Source: Margaritifera margaritifera
Taxonomy: Eukaryota > Mollusca > Bivalvia > Unionida > Margaritiferidae
Direction: 5' to 3'
NCBI GenBank assembly: GCA_029931535.1
Contig: JAQPZY010001523.1
Coordinates: forward strand, 2,574,001 to 2,638,000
Length of the DNA: 64,000 nt
A program made the position numbers and the translations under genes. Shown here one piece after another: positions 26,601 through 38,100 of this stretch. The first letter of the stretch is position 1. The number at the start of each line of letters is the position of its first letter. The notes beneath the pieces are model-generated. The model saw only the letters and a list, made by a program, of their open reading frames with translations. It did not search any database and was not told where the DNA came from.

Positions 26601-29600
26601 CATCACTGATCCCAGCTCAATTATGACCCAATACCAGCTATGGCAACTCTCCATTCCATGAGACACTGTTCCCACCTCAGACCTTTGACAACAAACTGAG
26701 TGAACCCCTGGAGATCACCAGGTGCCTGCATAGATGGACTCCCAGCCTTATTCACAATCCCCAAAACCTCACTTCACCAGCTTAATTGTCACTTCCTTCG
26801 CAGGAGATTTCCTTGCCAACCCACTCTTATGAGTTTGAAGACAAACACTCGCAAGCACCTTCATCTATCCTTGATCTGATATTGTTCAGGGAATTCCAAG
26901 TCTTCCTTGCATTGATTGAAGTAGTCTTCCACACTATACTTCCACCTGCTCCATCAGTGACCTCTCACAGAATTCATGCATCCATCAATCTCTTGAAAAA
27001 AGACCAGCCTTCTACAAAACAACTTCTACAGTCAGATCAGAATGCTGATGTCCTGTATTGCTTCGAAAGGCAACTTCAGGACCAAGTGTCGACAGGTCTT
27101 TCTTTTTACACCAACAGCTCCCATCAAACTTTAACCAGGTTTTAACCAGCCACACATGACAGGCTTTTACAATGAAGTCCCAGTTGCTGACAAAGATATT
27201 TCAGGCCAGGGAATCTCAAAACCTTTCTCTTTTCACATGGACTGGAAACTCTTTTTTGACATGCAACAACCAATTTGCAACATCATAGTGATTGACTCCA
27301 TGCTCGACTTAGTCTCGATGGCTATATTTCAGCAATCTGAACATAACCTAGACCCCTCCATTGATAACCTCACTGACAGACATGTCTGGAGTCAGTATCA
27401 AGAATGGCTTGTGTACTCAGGTGGGCAGCTTAACACTCCCTTTCTATTGACATAGCTGCATGCATTAATCTCTAGCTTGTGGAAAAGAGATGCATTTCTG
27501 TCAATGTCTATGCTGCTTAAAGACCATCACAAGAGGCTCCAGGCACTCATCTCGCCAGCCACAGATCCAAAAGCCTGTGTAGCTGATACCCTTTCATCCC
27601 AGATTGGAATGGTCTTAATAAACACATTTTTTCCTGTACCCTTCTGATTACCATAGTCTTGAAGAATGTGAGGGAATCTGAGTTCCAGATAATCCTGATT
27701 ACTTCCTTCGAGCTTGAAAAATCATGGATCAACTAAGCATCAGTGGTGAAAATTCCCAGGACACTCCTGTCTTCTCCTCACCTACCAGAACAGCTGTGCA
27801 TGCAGGTTCTCCATCCCACATTTAAGCCAGTTCAGTGACCAAGAGTGGCTGAACCTGTATAAGCCATTCACCCTTCCTCACTGATTCCCAAAGTCGTGAA
27901 GAAAGTGAGGGAATTGGAGTCCCAACTAATTCTGATTGCCTCCCGCAAGTGGGAAAAATCATGGATCAACAATCTAGCAGTGGAGATTACCACCAAAATC
28001 CTGTCTTGTCTTACCTGCAAAAAACAACTACATCTTAACCCAGAGATGTTGAACCAGCACACCTGGTTCATCTCAGATAAACACTCAAAAGAACAGTTCT
28101 TTAAATTAGTGGTGGACAGAATTGCTTGAGGAAGGAGGTGCACCACTTTTTGAAAGCGTATGAGGGGAAATGGAGAATTTTCTTACAGTCGTGTTGCACT
28201 TAAAAGTCTCAGCACCACAAATAGATAACTTTTTCCTGTGACTTTTGTAGCTGTTAGCTCCCATCAGAATCATGGGCTACCATTCCACAATCAGATAAGT
28301 TTATCCATCATGGAAGGGAGGATAAAAGCCAGAACAAAGACCTGTCTAACTGAAAACTTTGGCATTTTGTCTTAAATAGAATTTTCCTTGGGTTCTTTCA
28401 TAGCTGAATAAGACATCCTTTGAACCACTCCCCAGAACCTGCATGACTCACCTCTCATACAAACCTGCTTTTTAGTCTCTTTAGCTACAGCAGGTAGAAT
28501 CAATGAGATACATACTTTAATGGTTGACCTGAAACATCTACTCCTGTAGTAACTGATCATTGACAGGATTTGGCACCAATCCCTGTTTTGAAAGGGAGAC
28601 CACTATAGTCAGACTTCAGCCCAGGCAAGCAGAAGATCTTTTAGCACTTTTGTTGCTAATGCAAGCTGTAAGACATGGTGAACATATCTTTTAGCTTGGG
28701 AGGGCTGGATTTGTGAGGCAGTGGATAAACTTCTAATGCAGTGGTTCCCACCCTCATGTCATGACCCAAATCAGGGTCATGAGGGTTCCTCAGTAGGGTC
28801 ATGAAGGGTTATCAGAAAACTTTTTTTTTGGCTGTTTTAATGCTGAAAAGTGCCCTGTTTGATGGGAGGTCCTTTTGGCGGCCAATATAGGGTCACAGCA
28901 AAAAAAAAGGATGGGAACCACTGTTCTAACGTATAATGATCAGGTAAATATTATTTAAAGAATATATTTTACTGTTTAAGTTTTGCAAATTTCACTTTGT
29001 GAAAGTGGCAGTGTTTTCTTTTATTACATAATGTGATATCAATTTTTGGAAAATTTATATATGTGAATGTGGCAATTTTAATTTTTATTCTTGTATTTAT
29101 AAAACTGTTTATGTGATGATTAAAATCTTACATTCAGTCTTGTGAAGTGGGAGCAGAGGACTTGGAGACATTCTGCCAATCTCTGACAGAGAAAAATATA
29201 GATGAATGCCTTCCTAAAATATATTGAGTAAAGAAAATTTCAGTTTATTATAAGCCCCTCTCTTTTAATATGACAAATACATGCATATTCAACTGACTGC
29301 CAGGTGGACAGCACTAGTGAAATTGTATAATATAAAACCTCTTATTACTGTATTAATCGGGAATCAATATGCCTGTCATATGCATAGAAATTAAAAAACG
29401 ACTTTTTTCCTACCTGAAAGCAAGTCCAGTTCTAGCAGACAAAACAGACACTATTGACTTGATGTGAATAGTGGTCCTTGTACAATGCAGGCTGCTGTTT
29501 TCTAACTAAAGCTAATTGAAGAGTCAGGTAGGTGATGCAACTCTTGATATTTTGGAAATTGTTGCATAAATTACTGTACATTATCATGACATCGAGTGAC

Positions 29601-32005
29601 TGGTACTGTTACCTGTTTTTTTTCACAAAGATATTTTTTTATTGTTTCATATAGGACAAATCAGAGAGTGACATTGAGAAAATCAAGGCCACAGTGATGC
29701 TGTGTTATGGTTATGTTGCTCTTTTCTCTCCTCCATCCCTCATTGTGTCCAGAATGGAAGCCACAATTCTTAGATCCCTTGTACCACATTTTGCAAATGT
29801 AAAGGTAAGTCTGTGAAATCAGAAATGTGGAAATACTATCATTCTTTAGCTGGTTCAGAATATGAGTGAATAGGTACAGAAACCACAAATGGCTAGAATT
29901 ATTAAAGGCAACAGATCATTGTATCTGATTTTCTTAATTATTTCATTTGACGTTTTTTATAGAAATTTCTGTTCTGCACATTGTTCAATTATATAAGTTT
30001 TAAATCATTCATATTTAAACTTTTTTGGTTTGGAGGGATTCCATTCCCTCTGAGGTTATGGCATAGTGTCAATTCTCTTATACCGAATATGGTTTTTGTG
30101 ATTCATTGAATGATTTAGGTGATGGAACCTTATTTTTAGTTCTCCTGGTCATGGACCAGGAGAGCTTATAGGATGGTCTGTAGTCTGTCATCTATCTGTC
30201 CGTCATCCATCTGTCCCTTATCACAAATGTGTTATCACTATTTCTCCTGAACTACTTAGAGGATTGACATGCAACTTTACACACACCATTCATGCCATGG
30301 TCTAGTTGGACCCAAATGAAAATGGTGTCGATCTGATCTCCAATATGGCCATCACAGTGGCCATCTTGGAAATCTTGCTATCACTACTTCTTCTGAATGA
30401 AAAGTAATATTGCCATGGGGTTTTCACCAGAAGGCTTCTTATGATGTCTAGTTTGTCATAAATGAAAATAGTGCTGTTTGCACATCTGATATGGCCACCA
30501 CCGTGGCCATCTTGAAAATCATGTTATCACTACACATAAATGGATGGTTGTTTCAACATGGAGTTTTTACTAAACAACTTATTACGATGTCAGATTGGTC
30601 CTAATTGAAAATGGTGCTGCATAGACATCCAATATGGCTGCCACAGCAGCCATCTTGAAAATCTTGTTATCGTTGCTTTTCCTGAATAAATGGTCATATC
30701 AGCATAGGGTTTTCACTGAAAAACTTCTTATGATATCTAGTTGGTAGTAAATGAAAATGGTGCCAATCTGACTTCCAGTGTGGTTGCTGCAATAGTCATC
30801 TTGAAAATTTTGTTATTGCTACTTCTCCTTGATCGCTGGTCATATTGATATTGTGCTTTCATCAGTAGACTTCTTATGATGTCTGGTTGGACCTAAATAG
30901 AAATGGTGCCAACCTGATATCCCATATGGCCACCATGGCAGCCATCTTGAAAATCTTGTTAATGTTAGTCCTCCAAAACAGAAAGTTATATCAAGGTGTT
31001 TCCACTGGAAGACTTATGATATCTTGTTAGTCCTAAATGAAAATGGTACCAATTTGACATCCAAATATGTCCACCACAGCAGCTAATATGAAAATCTTGT
31101 TATTGCTGAAGAATATCTGAGATGGTTTCAACACTCAGAAGTTAAAAAGAATAAATGTCTTATCTTGAATTGCTGGAATTTCTTTTCAGCCAGTAGAGCA
31201 TTGGTCTATTCAAGGGACTCTTGTTGACATAGTACCTTAGCAATGGCTGAATTGGGAGTTTTTTTTGTTTAATTCTGGTGTGCTGAATGTGTGTGACATC
31301 ATTGGTGCCAAGAGGCAATGTTTTACAGTGACCTATTTGATTTGTGCTATAATGGAGATCAGCATGGTCCAGTGTGTAACACTAAATTGTTATAATCAAC
31401 AGATAAGAGATAGACACTAAGGTGTATGCAGTTGAAGAGAAATGATGTGCTTAACCTGCAACATTATGATTAAAATAATAATTGATAACTTTTAAAAAAT
31501 TATCTTTTATGCTTTCGCTTATATAGTTTCAGTGAACTTAGGTAAATGATTTTTCACCTCAGGTCTATGATATAAAGAACATTTAAGAAAAATCTTTTAC
31601 CATTCGTCTAATGAATGATATGACTCTTTGTAAAGAAAAGTTCAGTGATTGCTCTTTTTGTTTTGTGACTAATATTTTATGTAGAACATGCTTGCTGAGA
31701 AAGTTCAAAGAGACACTTCATCGGTAATGTGAGAGTAAATTGCATCAAAATATGAATCTTTATAGAGAACAATGAGTGATGTATTAATCCCTTTAAAGAA
31801 AAGAAATGAATGAATTTGTCATGCCATTTTGTAACTTTTTAAATGTTCTTGACTACCTTCTGAAAATATGTCATTCATTGCAAGAAATCATCTTTAGTTG
31901 TGAAATGTGGTTCTCATTTAGAGGAAGAGAAAAACATAGAGAAAAACTTTTGTGTAATTTTCTCAGTGACAAATAGGGTATGGTCAAGATAAACATTGTT
32001 CATTG

Positions 32006-32101
<96 letters not shown>

Positions 32102-35100
32102 TGAAATATAGATTTGAATAACACACATAAGGGCAGATATATTTCCAAAATGGGAGAAGAAATTAGTCCCAGAAGTGATATTGCCATTGTGGCAATAAAA
32201 GTGGTATCACCACTGTGGCTATATTGTTTTTCTCATACTGATATATTTCAGTATCTCATTATGAAATATATAATAGATATATCTTTTATCAATGTTTTCC
32301 TAAAATGTGCTTAATTACAAATGATTTGAATAATTCATCATTTGTATTAAATAAAATGATATGTTAAGTAGCTTTATAAATTTCATTTTCTTCCAGTTGC
32401 TTTTGCTGCATTTGCAAGTCGCTCTTACTCAGTATTATAACAAATAAATTGAAAATAGGTTAAATGAACCGTAAGGATTGTTGTAAATAAAAGTACAAAT
32501 GGTGTCAATATTAGATTTCTGATTTTGAATTTGGACTCGGATCATTATTTTGTTACATCCAGAAATTTAATAAATCCAAGTTCATTATAAAACAGGTTCC
32601 AATTTAATTCAAATAATATGGATATATGTTTTTTTTTAAATTTCAGGACACAAGTGTGAAGACCAACTTAATCCGTACAATAGATCTCATTGGCAAAGCT
32701 CTTCACCCAGATCATCTAGGAACCCAGTATAACTTTTCCAACAGAATAGAGTTCATCAACCATTTGCAGGTACACATGAGAGTTACCTCCGTTAAGTTAT
32801 ACTGCTGTCTGCTGTAAAATTAATACTTCTTCTTAGGAACTGGCTCTATGTTCATTGCTCCACATTAGGACATAGGGCATATTACTTTTGGAAGGTATTT
32901 CAGTCATTTTGATGCATATGTACCTGAACTTCACATAAGAAAGGACACCTGATTGACTGAAGTGACACACTGACATACCAATGCAGCACTAAATTATTGC
33001 GTCATGTTGGTATAAATGGGGCATGTGGGTTTTTTCTTACATCAGTTTCATTTGACTAAGAAGGTGTATGTCACAGACTTGTGCAGAATCAAGTTGTTAC
33101 ATGTATATTTTTGTACACACCAGTAAGGCTTATATGTATACATGCATATTTATGAGACCATGTGATGTCAGTCTATGTTGCCATCATAAATTGAAAAAAG
33201 TAATATGTATCATGATTCTTAATATGATTAGATTCACACAGTCGACATCAGAAAAATTTGGCTGTAACTATAATTACTAGGCAATAGGCATGTGAGGGAG
33301 GCAAGTTGAGATAGCTTTAACCTGTCCAATTACAGTTCTCACACAAGTATTTGAGTTCTTTCTCATATAAAATATTTCAAAATATTTCAAAATATAAATT
33401 AGATAAAAATCTTAAATTTTTTTTCCTGTACCTCAGTTTACAGATTTTTCCTAGTCAAATAAATTGGCAAAGAGAAAGATATATGTTGTGCAGTAATGAA
33501 ATTAAAGCCTCTTGCCATGGTCCACCATAAAAAATGCACGTTAATATGGGACAACAATTACCTTTTTACATGTCACTTTGAAAAAAATCCAATTAATTTT
33601 TTTAATATCCTGCCAGGTATTAGTGACACAATAAAGCGGTATAGAAGTATAAATAGCTGCCAATGCATGAACAAATTTGAAAGCTTTTAGCATCATTCTT
33701 TGCTTGGTGGCATGCTGTTAAAAAATATATATACTGTTTTCTGCCAGCCATGTTTTTAGGGTCACCAGCAAACCACATTGCATTGGCAGCATCATACCAA
33801 AAGCACATGGATGTGACAAGAGTTAGGTTATATATACTTTGTGAAATTTTCTATTTGGAAGGAAATCCAATCCGTTCACTGTTATTTTACAATTTCCTCA
33901 GTCCTAGAAATCCAATTAAGCTAACTCAATAACAACAGCATAAAAAAGCCTACAAGTTATTCCACCTGGTTCAAAATGAAAAGAATATTCCTCCTTCAAA
34001 TAAATTACTTAACCTGCTTCTATCCCTGGCTGATAAATTTTTTAAAAAGTTTCTTTCCAAAACAAACAATGAATTAAATATAGTGGAGCCTTCAAGCTTT
34101 TTGGAAAGCTAATACTTGTGAAACTCCTTGTTAGATTTATTTTGCCTCATTTTATATAGATGGTTGTCTCACTTGCTTTATGTAGATTATGAATAATAGA
34201 ATCCATCGTATGCATTGGTGTGGGATAGTGAAATCTCACTCAAGGGTCAGACTTTATGGGTAGGAACAAGGCTTTGCTGAGTCACTGCACATGAATTCAG
34301 ATTTTGAGGGTGGGATTTCCATATCCCATATCAATGCATATAATGGATTATTTTTCTCTGATTTCTCACTTGAAAACAGTCATGGTAAAAAATGACCACA
34401 TATCATCATTATGGTTATCTCTATAGAAATAGAGTAATTTCTGAAAGTTTGTATGTCATTAGAAAGAACATATACAGTTTAGTGTAAATGTGATGAAAGG
34501 TGGTGGGTGAGGAGGCTTATCATTGGCAAGGCTTTCTTGAAGAAAAATTTGCTTAAAGTTTGTAAAAGTTGAGTTTAGCTAAAGATTAGACATGGGCTTA
34601 TCATTGGAAAAATATGGTATCTGTTTTTAATTATCTTAAACTCCATCAGGTACCCAGTTTGATTGGATTAGAAATATATATGTTTCTAAAAACATTCTTA
34701 AAATGTTGAATTTCTCATCATGCATGATGATTTTACGTAAAATTTGAGAACATGAGCATTTTATTTTACCATGTTATTATTTTTTATCTCTTTCATCTTC
34801 ATTGTCAGTTAGCAAATTGTGATTATGTATTTTGTCCCCCGCCTTTTCATGAAAAGCAGGAGAAATCCATGCACCTGTGCATCCATCACAATATTATTTC
34901 TGTTCTATAACTTTAAAACTTGGTTTACCTAAATATAATCACTAGGTGTCACTGGGGGTGGGGGTGGGGGTGGGGGGTGGAGGTGGGGATCATATCTTCA
35001 ATATCAAGGTCAGTGGTTAAGTGCTGAATATTTTAAGTTATCTGCCACACTTGCCTTTCCGCTCTCTAACTTTTTAAAACTGCTTAAGATCAATGGCTGA

Positions 35101-38100
35101 AACTTGGTATACTTAAGTATGATCGCTAGAAGGTGTTATGGGGGGGGGGGGGTAGTGGGGCTGGTGGTGGTGGTGGTAGTTATGTCTTCAATAGCAAGGT
35201 CAGTGGTTAAGTACTCAGTATTTTAAGTTTTTTGTCACACTTGCCTTTCCACTCTCAAACATGAAAGCTGCTTAAGATCAATGGCTGAAACTTGATATAC
35301 TTGTATATCATAACAATCATTTTGGGATCCTGTTGTCATCGTCAAGGTCACAGATCAGTGGTTTTTTAAAATCTTTTTTGTTTCTTCTTCAAGTACAATA
35401 CCTTATCATAATATGTTAGGAGAACATCTACCACCTTGCAAATCCAGCCCTCTAAAATAATAAAAGAAGTTAAAATGTCTTTGACTTCTTGTTAGAAATA
35501 AAAGTGCTTAAACACTGTTTCCTTGCCAAGACAGAAATCAGACAAGAGTGGTCACCCCTTGGAGAGTGGAATTGGCACTAAATGCCACCATTCATCAGTT
35601 ACAACTTCTCCTGTGTCTGGTCAGCACAATCCCTTAAGAGACCGCACAGATACCTTCTAATTTGCACCTTTTCACAAGTTTGAGCAATTCTTAAGAGTTT
35701 TCTCATCACACAGAAGTATACTCCATTTACTTTCTTACTGAATTGTATTCTCTCTTCATCATAGGCAAATATCTTACATTTAATTTTTCAGTTTTATGAT
35801 ATGATAAACTAATTGGCACCATCTTACTTAACTGCTTCAATAGTCAATAGTACTTACAATACACCATTTATTTCATTCATTTGCATCCACTTCCTTGTAG
35901 GCCAAGAATGATCCTTGACTGATTTTGCCTGTATATGCCATTGTTTTGTTCTTTTTAATTACTGTTAACAATGATCAGGATTAAATGTGGAGCACATTAA
36001 AGGTTTAAGCTGTCTGAAGATAATTGTCCCACTTACATTGCTTGTATGGGGTGTCAGTCAAACCATACATTTGAAATCTGCACTAAGTGGACATCAGTCA
36101 GATGGGTGATGGTTTCTGCCAAACAGCTGTTCCAGGCTAGTGTGAGAGCCACAAAACAGTCCTCAAAGGATGTGGATGCTATTAGCCTTGCCGCCAGTGC
36201 AGCCTCAGTTGAGAATGACTGCAAAAGCATTGTTGCCCAATTTGTCATCACCATCTTCCAGTCATGCCAACACTGGTTAGATTACCAGGCCAGTACTGAC
36301 AGAGTATGGTGGCCCACATGGATCAGTCCTGGATAATCCAACACTGCATTTACACCCTGTTACTAACTATGGTGATTTATCTCATGATAGTTGGTAATGG
36401 ACCTTGGGACCAAACGTTAGCCAGCTGTGTACCTTGTCTACACCATTCAGCACCAGCTCAGCTTACATCCAGTTTTGGGTGTGGTGATCTCTCTTCCTGA
36501 AATATCCAGTCTCAGACCTAAGGTGTGGACAGTGTTGGGCACCTGGTTATACCACTTCCATCCATGGCTTTGTCTTGGACTGGATTAGGTGATTAAGTCC
36601 CCCATAATATTCAGTACTAGACCTGTAAAGTCAGCATCAAGTGGCACATTACCGTTCTGTCACCAGTCCCTGCTCTGTTGTGACTCTGTACCACTTAGTG
36701 ATTTCACTTTCATGGATACCCTTAACCCATCTCAGATTTCAGCAGTGTACAAAGTCAATGCCTGGATATTACTGTTTTCCAACATGGATGGACTTCCAGT
36801 CTTCATTATTATCCCCCTTGACCTGCTTCTCCTCCACGCCACCACCCCACCCCAGTTGCCATCTTCTAGGAAAGACTCAGCCTTTTGTGCATCCATTATA
36901 GAAGTCTTCCAGCTTCTACTTCGGTGTTCTGTCCTCCTCCTCCTGCTCACTCATTGGCCACTTATAGAATTTCCATATCAACCAACTTTTTAATTAAGAA
37001 AAAACAGTCTTCTTTCAAACAGTTATCAGAGTCTGGTTGAGTTCCTGAACTTCAGGACCCAAGTATCAACAGGCCTTTCTTTTCACAAAGATGTCTCCAA
37101 TTTAACTTCAGTCCAGGTTTTTCAAAAGACACATGCTGGTCTTCTACACCAAAGTTCCAGCTATCGATGGAGATATTGCAGCCATTATAATGTCAAAGCC
37201 ATCTTATGTACACATGAATCGGAAACCTTTCCTTGACATGCAACAACTTGTTCACTTTGTCATAGTTATTGATTCCATGCTCAGTTTGGTCTCCATGGCT
37301 ATCTTTCAGCAAGTTGAACCAATGAAACCCCTGCTGACAAATGCACCAAGGAGTTAGTCACACAAATGGCTCATGTACTCAGCAGGGCAACTCAACACTC
37401 ACTCATTCTCCATTTCCATCACTGCTTATGTTAACCTTCAGCTCACAGAGAAAAGCATTCCTATCCACTTCCACACTGTTCTAAGACCACCACAAGGCAA
37501 CCCTCACATCTCAACATCTGTTTTCCAACCCTCTGTTCTAAGGCCACATTGAGTTGGTCAGAAAACAGGCCACCAAAGTGGCATACCTCTCACAGGTCTA
37601 GCAACCCAGAGCTCCCCCCTTCATTTCCCAAAAGGGACCAGAAAGAAATAGGAAAGACTTCACTAAGGTAGTCCTGATGGGGCAACCCTCCTCCAAATCT
37701 TACTCTTTGGCAAGGGCCCAGTCTCTTAGAGCAAGAGACAACAAAGCACAGGGACAGAAGGACCTATTTCAGTCCAGTTTCTCTTCCTGTCACCTTTCTT
37801 CCTGCATAAAATGATGCCATGCTTGTGTTGCCCTTTTCTGACATCCCAGTGGGAGGAAGACTTCAACAACTCACCATAGATGCTGTCCTCCAGAAAAAGC
37901 AAGAGATCACTCACAACACAAACACACAAGGATTCTACTCAAAACGCACATGAGCACCAAAGCTTAGGGTAGAGATCCCTAGGTTGACCTCCAAGATGTA
38001 TGCCTTTATATACCCATTCGCAACTCTTCACATAAATGCCTGAGGTCACTCCTAGGGACTTTGCCTTCCAGGCAATGAACTACATGGAAAGCATTCTCCA

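Larger units (their letters stand above)
21342..28977 (+). mobile_element. DIRS-like retrotransposon, copy B (decayed, multiply interrupted)
   Basis: The left inverted repeat is at 21345-21535 ('tacatccactacctcacaaa' to 'gattggtgccaaatcctgt') and the right one at about 28550-28740, continuing after a hAT insertion at 28924. Internal sequence aligns with A and C. It is interrupted by a block at about 21690-23835, a non-LTR element at about 24657-26310 and a 185-bp hAT-like element at 28739. Compared with C it lacks everything equivalent to C 39800-40860, so the recombinase catalytic part and the internal complementary region are deleted. Sense orientation relative to MROH1. Confidence -1.

Noticed and set aside
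20861..29654. Intron after exon c as a second U12-type intron (donor GTATCTTTC)
   Set aside because: Position +6 is T instead of C and there is no CCTTAAC-like branch site near the AG; a normal U2 intron is more likely.
31914..32187. Leu/Ser-rich reverse-strand frames
   Set aside because: Produced by the (GA)n microsatellite.
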